From Microcaldota archaeon (GTDB lineage Archaea; Micrarchaeota; Micrarchaeia; Micrarchaeales; CABMGC01), in the NCBI GenBank assembly GCA_027334165.1, contig DAHWXM010000019.1, positions 1 to 64,000 on the forward strand: DNA of 64,000 nt, read 5' to 3'. Both the position numbers and the translations under genes were made by a program. Shown piece after piece: positions 52,802 to 60,715 of the stretch. A model generated the notes under the pieces. It ran no database searches. It was not told where the DNA came from and was given only the letters and a program-made list of their open reading frames with translations. Position 1 is the stretch's first letter. Each line of letters begins with the position of its first letter.

Positions 52802-52842
52802 CTTTGCAGAGATTCCGCGTCTTGTCTTCGTTGTTCCCGCTG

Positions 52843-53490
52843 ATGCGGGTTTATACGACGCTTAGAGGACGCTTCGGCTTCCAGGATTGGTGGTCTGGCG
52901 ACACTGCGGACGAAATTCTCGTTGGTGTAGTGCTCACGCAGCAGACTTCGTGGAAGAACGTGGAACGCGCACTAACTAACCTGAAGGATGCAGGAATGCT
53001 GAGCATAGAGAAGCTCGCGGTTGCCGATTTGAAAATGCTAGAGCGTCTCGTAAAGCCGTGTGGATTCTACAGGCAGAAGGCAGTGCGCATTAGGAATATA
53101 TCGTCCTACATACTGGCCAACCATAAAGGGATGACAGGACTGTTGCGGCGAAGGGCTGGTGCCCTGAGGAGGGAGCTGCTTTCTCTTGACGGTGTAGGTG
53201 AGGAAACGGCAGATGCCGTAGCGCTTTATGCCGGAAACAAGAGAACATTTGTTGTAGATGCGTACACAAGGCGGATAATTGGCAGGCTTTATGGAATTGA
53301 TACGGGAATTAGCTACGGCAAAATGCAGTGCTTGATAACCGATAATATAGACAACAGACTAGCGGTATACAAGGACCTGCATGCGCAGTTCGTAGAGCTT
53401 GGAAAGAGATTCTGCAGAACGCGGCCGCTTTGTAGAACTTGCCCTTTGAACGAAGGCTGCGGATCCTTTAAATTACTATCGGAAAGATAA
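52843..53490 (+). CDS. HhH-GPD DNA glycosylase of the MpgII/MagIII type
   Basis: Base-excision glycosylase related to endonuclease III but monofunctional in pattern. The 215 residues open with YTTLRGRFGFQDWWSGDTADEILVGVVLTQQT (the WW...T motif of 3-methyladenine glycosylases), then LLSLDGVGEETADAVALYA where the Nth catalytic lysine is replaced by Glu, the catalytic Asp in FVVDAYTRRIIG, and the 4Fe-4S loop CRTRPLCRTCPLNEGC. ATG 52843 is used; a TTG at 52804 just after the rpl11 stop is possible. The alkylated-base specificity is inferred from family similarity. Confidence 0.82.
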   Translation: MRVYTTLRGRFGFQDWWSGDTADEILVGVVLTQQTSWKNVERALTNLKDAGMLSIEKLAVADLKMLERLVKPCGFYRQKAVRIRNISSYILANHKGMTGLLRRRAGALRRELLSLDGVGEETADAVALYAGNKRTFVVDAYTRRIIGRLYGIDTGISYGKMQCLITDNIDNRLAVYKDLHAQFVELGKRFCRTRPLCRTCPLNEGCGSFKLLSER

Positions 53491-53502
53491 GATAGTGATT
53501 CA

Positions 53503-54525
53503 ATGAATTTCAAGGAATATGTTGAAGCCCATAGGGCAGAGATATTCAACAAGATAGACGGATACCTGAGGGTGAAGGAACCGGCAAAGCATTACGAAAT
53601 CGCCAGAGACTACAGCGTGAGGCAGGGAAGCTATCGACGACCAGGGTTGCTCATGCTCACCGGGCAGATGTTTGGTGCGAAGAGGGAGGACCTTCTGCTT
53701 CCTTCTGCGGCGATGCAGATGTCGGAGGATTGGATACTAATACATGATGATGTGGAGGACGATTCGGAGATGCGGAGAGGGAAACCAGCATTGCACAGGA
53801 TCTACGGCAATGAGATAGCGATAAACGCGGGGGACGCCGTGCACCTTGCGATGTGGAGAGTCCTGATTGACGTACTGAATGGTGGAAAGACCGGCTTTGA
53901 GAAGGCGTTCGTCGATAAATTTTACGGAATCCTGGAGGAGACCGTGGAGGGGCAGTACGTTGAGACAGATTTCATGTACAATGTCAAGGCTCTGTCTAAG
54001 GCGGATGAAAATCTGTATTACAGGATAATAAAATCCAAGACGTGCCACTACACTGTATACGGGCCGATGCAACTCGGTGCAATACTTGCAGGAAGGGGGG
54101 GTGACACCATGGACGCACTTAAGGAGATAGGATATCCAGCAGGGATAGCGTTCCAGATAACCGATGATATACTGGACATGACTGCCGATGAAAAGGTGTT
54201 TGGAAAGAAGAGATATGGAGACCTGTACGAAGGCAAGCTCACTCTCATAGTGCTACACGCGTATCAGAAGTCAACAGCGGAGGAGAGGAAAGAGGTTGAT
54301 AGGATATACCTTAAGCGAAGGAAGGACAAGACCCAGGAGGAGATAGCGTACATAGTCGGACTTATAGAAAAGTACGATGGCTTGGGATACGCATCTGAAA
54401 TGGCAGAACGGTATGGCCAGATGGCGAAGAACGCAGTGGAGAAGTACAAGCACCTGTTTCCCGAAGGCGAGTTCACCGAAACGCTTCTTTCCGCCATGAA
54501 GGAAATGTACGTCAGGAAAAAGTAG
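53503..54525 (+). CDS. Isoprenyl diphosphate synthase (geranylgeranyl/farnesyl type)
   Basis: Trans-prenyltransferase making C15-C20 diphosphates for archaeal ether lipids. The 340 residues include the first aspartate-rich motif LIHDDVEDDSEMRRGKPA, the second motif FQITDDILDMTADEKVFGKKRYGDLYEGK, and the GAILAGRGGD-type helix. Length is normal. Thirteen bases follow the stop of the glycosylase gene, so it may be in the same message. Chain length cannot be given with confidence; residues before the first Asp-rich motif (MSEDWILIHDD) do not by themselves settle it. Confidence 0.9.
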   Translation: MNFKEYVEAHRAEIFNKIDGYLRVKEPAKHYEIARDYSVRQGSYRRPGLLMLTGQMFGAKREDLLLPSAAMQMSEDWILIHDDVEDDSEMRRGKPALHRIYGNEIAINAGDAVHLAMWRVLIDVLNGGKTGFEKAFVDKFYGILEETVEGQYVETDFMYNVKALSKADENLYYRIIKSKTCHYTVYGPMQLGAILAGRGGDTMDALKEIGYPAGIAFQITDDILDMTADEKVFGKKRYGDLYEGKLTLIVLHAYQKSTAEERKEVDRIYLKRRKDKTQEEIAYIVGLIEKYDGLGYASEMAERYGQMAKNAVEKYKHLFPEGEFTETLLSAMKEMYVRKK

Positions 54526-54581
54526 CGACCCTTGAAAGGAGTGCACGAATCGGGCGTGGCATGGCCTGAGTAAATAAAAAT

Positions 54582-54696
54582 GCCAAACAGCAATATGCTT
54601 TCCCACCCCAAGGGGCAGTATTTCATATCGTGGACAGGCTTAGCTTCCGAGTTCGGAATGGGTTCGGGCGTTTCCCCGTCCCTATGGCCGTTTGAC
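54582..54696 (-). rRNA. 5S ribosomal RNA (isolated copy)
   Basis: The minus strand reads GTCAAACGGCCATAGGGACG...CGAACCCATTCCGAACTCGGAAGCTAAGCC...GCTGTTTGGC, with the universally conserved loop B/C sequences and a closed terminal stem of about 9 pairs (GTCAAACGG with CTGTTTGGC-type). About 115 bases, near the usual 120. TATA at 54719-54728 (minus strand GATATTTAAG) is 28 bases before the 5' end. Not linked to 16S or 23S rRNA. Confidence 0.93.
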
Positions 54697-54718
54697 AGAT
54701 AGTATATGCCAGCGAAAG

Positions 54719-54728
54719 CTTAAATATC
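54719..54728 (-). promoter_or_regulatory. TATA box of the 5S rRNA gene
   Basis: GATATTTAAG on the minus strand, centred about 28 bases upstream of the 5S 5' end; a stand-alone promoter for an unlinked rRNA gene. Confidence 0.6.
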
Positions 54729-54772
54729 TTTCATAGGCAGCCTGTGTGCGCATGGTGAGGGCGTCGTTTACC

Positions 54773-55465
54773 CTATTTGACTATGCTGCCGGGATACTCC
54801 TCACCCTTGAAAGCCTGCTCTACCTCCTTTATGTTGGCGCGGACGAACCTGACCTCTATGTTTGCCCTTTTTGCAAGCTTGCTTGCGAAGAAATCGAACA
54901 GGAAGTTGGAACCCGCAACCCTGGTGTCGTAGGTGTATGCCAGCTCGAGCAGCTTGTCGTGGGTGAGCCTGGGCAGCGGCTTTGCGTCCTTGTTGACAGG
55001 GGGCTTGTCGTACAGATATGCTATACTGCTTATGTTGAGCAGGAGCTTGCTGTTCATGACCTCGCACGCCAGCACGGACACCGCGTCAGTTGACATTCCC
55101 GGTATCAGCCCGCCGAGGACCACTATGTCGTTGCTGCTTATGGCCATGCGCAGCTCCTCTAGGCTTGTTGCCACGTTCTGATATACGTTTAGATTGGCGA
55201 GAGACAGCACGTCCTTGAGTATGAGCGCATTTATCCTTGTGAATGCGATTGCAATTTGGTCCAACAGCGAATTGTTGTTTTCGAGTATGTCTTTGGTAGA
55301 GGAGACGTAAAGCCTGCTGGAATATCCGCCTCCGACAACCAGGATGAACTTGTGTTTTTTGGAATATTTAGCAAGAAACTGCGCAAGTTCCTTTGCAAAC
55401 TCCTTGTTCACTCCGCTCTCTGTAGATATTATTCCCCCACTCAGGGATATGCAGGTCGTATCCAT
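54773..55465 (-). CDS. pyrH: UMP kinase-like amino acid kinase family protein
   Basis: Predicted to phosphorylate UMP to UDP. The 230-residue fold is the amino acid kinase family: N-terminal SLSGGIISTESGVNKEFAKELAQFL, then FILVVGGGYSSRLYV, and the mid-domain VVLGGLIPGMSTDAVSVLACEVM, followed by PRLTHDKLLELA. Archaeal UMP kinases have about this length and the same VVGGG and GMSTD-type elements. The usual Lys in the first strand (as in KLSG or KIGGS) is not obvious: here it reads CISLSGG. Follows argF with a 4-base gap, so both are in one operon. The alternative is another small-molecule kinase of this family. Confidence 0.75.
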   Translation of the reverse strand: MDTTCISLSGGIISTESGVNKEFAKELAQFLAKYSKKHKFILVVGGGYSSRLYVSSTKDILENNNSLLDQIAIAFTRINALILKDVLSLANLNVYQNVATSLEELRMAISSNDIVVLGGLIPGMSTDAVSVLACEVMNSKLLLNISSIAYLYDKPPVNKDAKPLPRLTHDKLLELAYTYDTRVAGSNFLFDFFASKLAKRANIEVRFVRANIKEVEQAFKGEEYPGSIVK

Positions 55466-55469
55466 ATTA

Positions 55470-56381
55470 TCACGGTCGTTTCTTTAATTTCTTGCCCATC
55501 AGATATAATATAAGAGCCTCCTCGATAAGCATCTTGTTTTTGGCCTGTTCCCAGACTACACTGTGCTCCCCTTCAAGCACACTTGCCGATATCTCTTCTC
55601 CTCTGTGCGCGGGCAGGCAGTGCATGACTAAGGCATCGGGCTTTGCGTGCCGTAGAAGCGAGGAGTTGATCTGGTACCTGCGAAACATGCGCCTCCTTTT
55701 CTCGGCTTCCCCTTCCTGTCCCATGCTGACGAACGTGTCGGTGTACAGTATATCTGCATTGCGCACTCCTTCTGTCGGATCCGAATTTATGGATACATCA
55801 CCATAGCTGCGGGCGAGCTTCACGTAATGAGGATTAGGACCGTAACCCTTTGGGCCGACCAAAGTAACGCGGGCACCAAGTTTCGTTGCAATTACCATCA
55901 GGGAATTTGCCGTGTTTGCCGCAATGTCCCCCACAAACGATATCTCGATTCCGTTGGCGCTGCCCTTTGCCTTCGTTACCGTGTACATGTCAGCAAGGGC
56001 CTGTGTGGGATGCTCCAAATCGGTAAGTGCATTTATCACCGGCACTGTGGATGAGGAAGCGAGCTCCACAAGGTCACTGTGAGAGCGTAACCTTGCGGCA
56101 ATCATGTCCACGTACGAGCTCAGAACACGACCCGTGTCAGACACCGTCTCGCCGCGCGACATCTGCGATGTGCCTGTATCCACGTATATAGAGGCACCGC
56201 CCAGCTTCGCCATGGCTGCCTCGAACGACACGCGAGTTCTTGTGGAAGGTTTTTCAAAAAGTAGTGCAAGCACTGTGCGGGCCTTGACAGACATGCCGCG
56301 ACCGGATGCAAGTCTGTCCGCAAACGAGAACACCTGCCCGATTTCTTTTTTTGAAAGATCATCAGAACCGAGCAGATGCAT
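55470..56381 (-). CDS. argF: Ornithine carbamoyltransferase
   Basis: Makes citrulline from ornithine and carbamoyl phosphate. The 303 residues have the carbamoyl-phosphate motif FEKPSTRTRVSFE, NALTDLEHPTQALADMYT, the ornithine-side DTFVSMGQEGE and HCLPAHRGEEI (Cys of the HCLP motif), which separate it from aspartate carbamoyltransferase (HPLPR). Length is standard. The track's first codon (56384) is TTG; ATG 56381 is used. No other arginine genes are in the window; CarAB at 29-33 kb would supply its substrate. The pairing with a UMP kinase gene is unusual. Confidence 0.93.
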   Translation of the reverse strand: MHLLGSDDLSKKEIGQVFSFADRLASGRGMSVKARTVLALLFEKPSTRTRVSFEAAMAKLGGASIYVDTGTSQMSRGETVSDTGRVLSSYVDMIAARLRSHSDLVELASSSTVPVINALTDLEHPTQALADMYTVTKAKGSANGIEISFVGDIAANTANSLMVIATKLGARVTLVGPKGYGPNPHYVKLARSYGDVSINSDPTEGVRNADILYTDTFVSMGQEGEAEKRRRMFRRYQINSSLLRHAKPDALVMHCLPAHRGEEISASVLEGEHSVVWEQAKNKMLIEEALILYLMGKKLKKRP

Positions 56382-56389
56382 CAAAACAC

Positions 56390-56773
56390 CTATCCGAATA
56401 TCAGTCCGAGACCCTGCTCGCTTTCCTTCCTTTCCGTCTCGATGCGCGTTATGATCTGCATCTCGAGATCCTCTGGGGCACGAGTTATGCCGTCTATCTT
56501 CTCCTTAAGCACCTTCTCCGCCTTGTCAAGGAAATCGTCGGTAGCGTTGAGATATAGATAGCTGCTCTCACGATCCAGGCCGAGAGATATACCGTCCTTG
56601 AGTAGGTAATCCTGACGTGCAAATATTACAACAGATTCCTCTTTCTCTTTGAGGGCATGAAGCTGTTCTTCTGTAAGGCTCTTGTCCAGATAAGGATCGT
56701 ACTCAAGCAGGCTCTTCAGTTCGGAAGCCCTGTCAGTCCTGCAGACGTATATGCGCTGTGGCAAATGGATCAC
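56390..56773 (-). CDS. Conserved-looking small protein of unknown function after S8e
   Basis: 127 residues starting with GTG directly after the S8e stop (no gap), so surely co-transcribed. The sequence is acidic and helical, with an odd N-terminal strand (IHLPQRIYVCRTDRASELKSLLEYDPYLD), a middle VVIFARQDYLLKDGI, a SSYLYLNATDDFLDKAEKVLKEKIDGI helix and a C-terminal MQIITRIETERKESEQGLG. I recognise no family. The link to S8e suggests a role in translation or ribosome assembly. Confidence 0.65.
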   Translation of the reverse strand: MIHLPQRIYVCRTDRASELKSLLEYDPYLDKSLTEEQLHALKEKEESVVIFARQDYLLKDGISLGLDRESSYLYLNATDDFLDKAEKVLKEKIDGITRAPEDLEMQIITRIETERKESEQGLGLIFG

Positions 56774-57166
56774 TCATATAAGCCTGGCATTTATGCTGCC
56801 CTCTTTACCGGGCCTGTTTGTGACCATGGCCTTGCCAAGCTCAGTGTCTATCATGGTACCCTTTGTGATTATGTTAAGCCTTGCGAAGTTCCTGTTATCC
56901 TTCGACTCCATTATTGCCTTTATCTTGGTCTTCTTGTATCCATCCTTGGTAAGCAGGTTAGCGAAACCAGCATACATGAGCTTGCTTCTCACGTTGCCTC
57001 CTCGTCCGCGGACAGGCTTTACCTCGTTCTCCTGCTCAAGCTTCGTTGCCACAAAGTAGCCGCCCATCTCGTGCCTTCTCTTGTCTCTCGACTTTATCTT
57101 TATCTTGCCGCTTCCGTTAAGTTTCCTTCCGGATTTTGAATGCAGCTGCGATCCAAATTGACTCAT
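56774..57166 (-). CDS. rps8e: Ribosomal protein S8e
   Basis: Small-subunit protein of archaea and eukaryotes, 130 residues. The sequence GRKLNGSGKIKIKSRDKRRHEMGGYF, EVKPVRGRGGNVRSKLMYAGFANLL, RNFARLNIITKGTMIDTELGKAMVTNRPGKEGSINARLI follows the S8e pattern to the end. ATG 57166 fits a minus-strand CTTTAAAT TATA about 27 bases upstream, so leaderless. First gene of a short operon with the unknown gene after it. Confidence 0.93.
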   Translation of the reverse strand: MSQFGSQLHSKSGRKLNGSGKIKIKSRDKRRHEMGGYFVATKLEQENEVKPVRGRGGNVRSKLMYAGFANLLTKDGYKKTKIKAIMESKDNRNFARLNIITKGTMIDTELGKAMVTNRPGKEGSINARLI

Positions 57167-57212
57167 CAAACTCACGCTAACGATATTGGAATTTAAAGTA
57201 TATGTAGATATA

Positions 57213-57245
57213 TGCTAGCAAAGGGTTTTAATCCTTGCTATATAG
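57213..57245. promoter_or_regulatory. Imperfect palindrome between S8e and the carbamoyltransferase gene
   Basis: TAGCAAAGG-GTTTTAAT-CCTTGCTA with flanking ATATATGC/TATATAG makes a 25-30 base imperfect inverted repeat upstream of the S8e TATA box. It could be a regulator site for S8e or the divergent gene, or a hairpin RNA; no evidence decides. Confidence 0.35.
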
Positions 57246-57339
57246 TATCGATTGCGTGAACACGCCCAACGCGCCACACTTGCGGCAGGTATATAAAAAC
57301 AACACGGCATAAGGGTTATGTCAGGATCCAGGGTATACT

Positions 57340-59064
57340 ATGGTTACGCTTGGCATACACGATGCGCACGATGCAGGTGCTGGCGCCGTTAGTGGGGGAA
57401 GAGTCATAGGCGCAGTTAATGAGGAAAGATTCACAAAACGCAAGAATGATGTAGGTTTCCCGGTAAGTTCCATAAGGTACATCGTGGATGCCGCGGGAGA
57501 CATAGATGACGTAGACAGCGTAGCTGTGCCTTGGATAGGAGGCAGTGCACTGTTTGCACGTATGTTTCCAGGACTTGAGGTTAAAAGAAGGCAGCTATGG
57601 CGCCGCGAGACCGGAAAGCCATCGCGCACCAGCATGAAGCTCAGGAATGTGGCGTTCAGACTCATTCAGGACCAGAAGCCAAAATGGCTTTGGCATCTTG
57701 CGGGAAAAAGCATTGGTGGTTATGCACTTTCAAGGAGGCTCACGCATTCAGGATTGGACAAGGAGATAGTATTTGTTGACCATCACACTGCTCATGCGGC
57801 TGGCGCGTATTATGCATCGGGATTCAAAGAGGCATTAGTTGTAACACTTGACGGGGCAGGAGACGGTCTTAGCGGATCCATATCTATAGGAGATAATGGT
57901 GCCCTCAAGCGCATCAAGGAGTTTAGGGCCAGTGCCAGCCTGGGAATCCTGTACGGCGCGGCGACTGTCGCGTGCGACATGCGCTATAGTGAGGATGAGG
58001 GAAAGCTGATGAGTCTTGCAGCGTACTCATATCCGGAGGAAATAAAGGAGTTGGACAAGATATCCATGTTCGACTCGCACAGGGGAGAACTCGTCTGCCA
58101 TCAGGGTGCAAAATTCGAATTTCTTCTCGCTGAGCACATGAAGGACACATTGCTTTGGAAGTACAGCAGAGAGGCATTCGCATATGCGGTGCAGAGGCAC
58201 GTAGAGACCCAGGTACTGAAGATCGTGCAGCATTACATGAAAGAAACGGGCATACACAACGTTGCTGTTTCCGGGGGGCTCTTTTCAAACATAATAGTGA
58301 ACATGCGGCTAAATGAAATGGATGGCATGAAAAACTTTTTCGTGTTTCCACAGATGGGAGATGGAGGACTTGCGCTGGGCGCGGCTTATTATGTCGACTT
58401 CCTTAAGAATGGGAGGTTCAACACCAAACAAGTAGAGAACATGAACTATGGCCCCGCATACACAAATTCCGAAATAGGAGACGCACTGAAGAAACAAAGG
58501 AAAGGAATCGAGTATGAGGAGATAAAGGACATAGAAAGGTATGCCGCAGACAGAATGGTTGACGATAACGAGGTACTGCTGTGGTTTCAAGGCAGGATGG
58601 AATACGGTCCGCGTGCGCTTGGATGCAGGAGCATACTGTCATTGCCAGGCAACAACGACAACAGGACCAGGATAAACCTAATTGTGAAACGGAGGCCGTA
58701 CTACCAGCCGTTTGCTAGCACGATACTGGAGGAAGACGCGCCGCGGCTGCTGGAGCCGTACAGGGCAGGAACGAAGTTCATGACTATAGGCTACAGGATA
58801 AGAAAGGAGCACATGGCGGATTTGGTTGCAGCATCGCACATAGATGGCACTACGAGGCCGCAGATGCTTGGAGAGGAGAATGGGCCGTACAGGAAGCTTA
58901 TAGAGAGAATAAGGGAGCGCACGGGCATAGGCGCGGTGCTTAACACCAGCCTCAACAAGCACGGAAGGCCCATATCCATGACCCCGGAGGACGCCATATG
59001 GACACTGATGAACACAGGTGCGACGAGCCTTGCGATAGGCAATTACTTTGTAACAAAGACCTAG
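57340..59064 (+). CDS. O-carbamoyltransferase of the NodU/TobZ family
   Basis: Transfers a carbamoyl group from carbamoyl phosphate, via carbamoyl-AMP, to a hydroxyl group of a sugar or natural product. The 574 residues have an N-terminal ATP-binding Kae1-like domain (VTLGIHDAHDAGAGAVSGGRVIGAVNEERFTKRK, metal-binding VDHHTAHAAGAYYASGF, TLDGAGDGLSGS, AVSGGLFSN) and a C-terminal carbamoyltransferase domain with GRMEYGPRALGCRSILSLPG and RPYYQPFASTILEE. Family size is 560-620. Codon use matches the neighbours. A GT-C glycosyltransferase gene follows after a short gap, which supports a role in modifying a cell-surface glycan. Confidence 0.9.
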   Translation: MVTLGIHDAHDAGAGAVSGGRVIGAVNEERFTKRKNDVGFPVSSIRYIVDAAGDIDDVDSVAVPWIGGSALFARMFPGLEVKRRQLWRRETGKPSRTSMKLRNVAFRLIQDQKPKWLWHLAGKSIGGYALSRRLTHSGLDKEIVFVDHHTAHAAGAYYASGFKEALVVTLDGAGDGLSGSISIGDNGALKRIKEFRASASLGILYGAATVACDMRYSEDEGKLMSLAAYSYPEEIKELDKISMFDSHRGELVCHQGAKFEFLLAEHMKDTLLWKYSREAFAYAVQRHVETQVLKIVQHYMKETGIHNVAVSGGLFSNIIVNMRLNEMDGMKNFFVFPQMGDGGLALGAAYYVDFLKNGRFNTKQVENMNYGPAYTNSEIGDALKKQRKGIEYEEIKDIERYAADRMVDDNEVLLWFQGRMEYGPRALGCRSILSLPGNNDNRTRINLIVKRRPYYQPFASTILEEDAPRLLEPYRAGTKFMTIGYRIRKEHMADLVAASHIDGTTRPQMLGEENGPYRKLIERIRERTGIGAVLNTSLNKHGRPISMTPEDAIWTLMNTGATSLAIGNYFVTKT

Positions 59065-59092
59065 TGCAATGCCGGACGACATGTGATCACAT

Positions 59093-60634
59093 ATGCGACA
59101 AAAAAAGGGCTGGATGGCGGGATCTTTCGCAGCGCTCAGGAAACCATATAACCTTGCGCTCATCGCGATAGTAGTGTACGCACTGCTGTACTCCGTTGTC
59201 TTTGTGGGCGGGCCATCATATTACGGAGACGACAGCGTGTACCTTAATTATGCATATCAGGTAGTTCACGGCACTTTTACCGAGCACAGCGGGGATATTT
59301 TCAGTGTGAGACTACTGACCATATTACCTATAGCGTTATTCTATAAGACGTTCGGAGTAGGCTTGATGACGGATTCTGCGTGGGACATAGCTTCGTTTAT
59401 AGGGCTAATAGCCGTGGCATTCCTAATGGGCAAGGAGTTGTACGACGAACGGGCAGGCGTTGTAGCCGCGCTTCTCACATCATTCTTCCCAATGATAGTG
59501 ATGCTCTCCGCAACCCCCAGTGATGACATACCGATGGCATTCGTCACCGCCCTCGCAATGCTGGCGCTGCTTTACGGTGAAAGGAGGGATTCCGGGCGGT
59601 GGTACTTCGCATCGGGCTTGCTGCTACTAGCCTCAGGACTCGTAACTCCCGAAGGTTTCATAATCTGCGTGGTGGCAATGGCATACGTCGCCATAGAGTT
59701 TCTCAGGAAAAGGATTGCCATCAGTGGCACCACGCTTATGCTTCCGGCAGGTGTTGCGTTCGCATTCATGCTTATCGTGTTCGTCAATTCGTTCTATTCT
59801 AACCCGCTCATAACATTCACGCTAAACTCCCATTTCTACAGCGCCGTAGGGGGAAATGATACCATACCTTCAACGAACACGAACCCGATGTACTACATAA
59901 ACGTGATGTTCCCGCCGAACGCGCTTAATTTTTCGGGGTTTTTCTTTTACGCGTTGATTGCCGCGGCCATATATCTTGTTGTGGTACGACCAGATGGTAC
60001 GTACTTCGTGCTTTTCTACTTCCTTGCGGCCTTCCTCTACTTGGAATTTGGACCCATGCACATTTCCCTGCACCCGTTCTCGTACCTTCTGAGTTACAGA
60101 CTCCAGCGGTTTATGACACTCATAGCCGCCCCATTGGCAGTTGCAATAGGCATTGCAGTTTCGGATGTCGCGGCGCGAAGCGGAAAGACGCGGATGCGCC
60201 TGTTTGCGTACGCGCTCCTCGCACTTTTGATCTTCATGATCATATTGAACGCCGCCGCGATAAACCTTACGTGGTATCGTGTGCTTAGCTACGAACGCTA
60301 CGACCAGCTCCAGGCAGCGGAATTCCTTGGCAGGATGCCCAACAGCACGATAATCTATTTCGCAGATGCATATCCGAACATACCGATATACATGGGATTC
60401 AACAACATGAGCAGGTTCAGACCCTACTTCGCACTGACCAACTGCAGTTTCGTTTCGGCGGGAGCGTACGTTGTCGCACCCGCGCTGCCGCAGAACGGGA
60501 TTAACTATTCGAAATTTGCATCCGCATGCGGAGGATGGATGGAGATCAATTACACACAGCCTGATTCGGTGCCTCCGCAGCAGATAGACAACATAGGAGG
60601 CTTCTCTGAACTTGCAGTGTATCGCGTAAAATGA
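59093..60634 (+). CDS. GT-C membrane glycosyltransferase (PMT/ArnT-like)
   Basis: 513 residues with a basic N-terminus then about 11 membrane helices and an outer C-terminal domain of about 110 residues. The first outer loop YYGDDSVYLNYAYQVVHG carries the Asp pair of PMT and ArnT-type enzymes that use lipid-phosphate sugars. The middle contains SATPSDDIPMAFVTALAMLALL, common in archaeal members of the family. Twenty-eight bases after the carbamoyltransferase; together they look like a two-gene glycan-decoration unit. Donor, acceptor and order of action are not known. Confidence 0.78.
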   Translation: MRQKKGWMAGSFAALRKPYNLALIAIVVYALLYSVVFVGGPSYYGDDSVYLNYAYQVVHGTFTEHSGDIFSVRLLTILPIALFYKTFGVGLMTDSAWDIASFIGLIAVAFLMGKELYDERAGVVAALLTSFFPMIVMLSATPSDDIPMAFVTALAMLALLYGERRDSGRWYFASGLLLLASGLVTPEGFIICVVAMAYVAIEFLRKRIAISGTTLMLPAGVAFAFMLIVFVNSFYSNPLITFTLNSHFYSAVGGNDTIPSTNTNPMYYINVMFPPNALNFSGFFFYALIAAAIYLVVVRPDGTYFVLFYFLAAFLYLEFGPMHISLHPFSYLLSYRLQRFMTLIAAPLAVAIGIAVSDVAARSGKTRMRLFAYALLALLIFMIILNAAAINLTWYRVLSYERYDQLQAAEFLGRMPNSTIIYFADAYPNIPIYMGFNNMSRFRPYFALTNCSFVSAGAYVVAPALPQNGINYSKFASACGGWMEINYTQPDSVPPQQIDNIGGFSELAVYRVK

Positions 60635-60715
60635 AATGGATATCACATCGGCATGCAAGGTGCGGTAAGATTCATTAAAGTTTCGCGTTCATTATCGATT
60701 TGTGGAAGTGATGAT

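Noticed and set aside
57318-57320. ATG 22 bases upstream of the carbamoyltransferase start
   Set aside because: Out of frame with the gene and leads to a different, short reading.
59870-60658. 262-residue minus-strand ORF
   Set aside because: Antisense shadow of the GT-C glycosyltransferase; Cys/Arg/His-rich nonsense composition.
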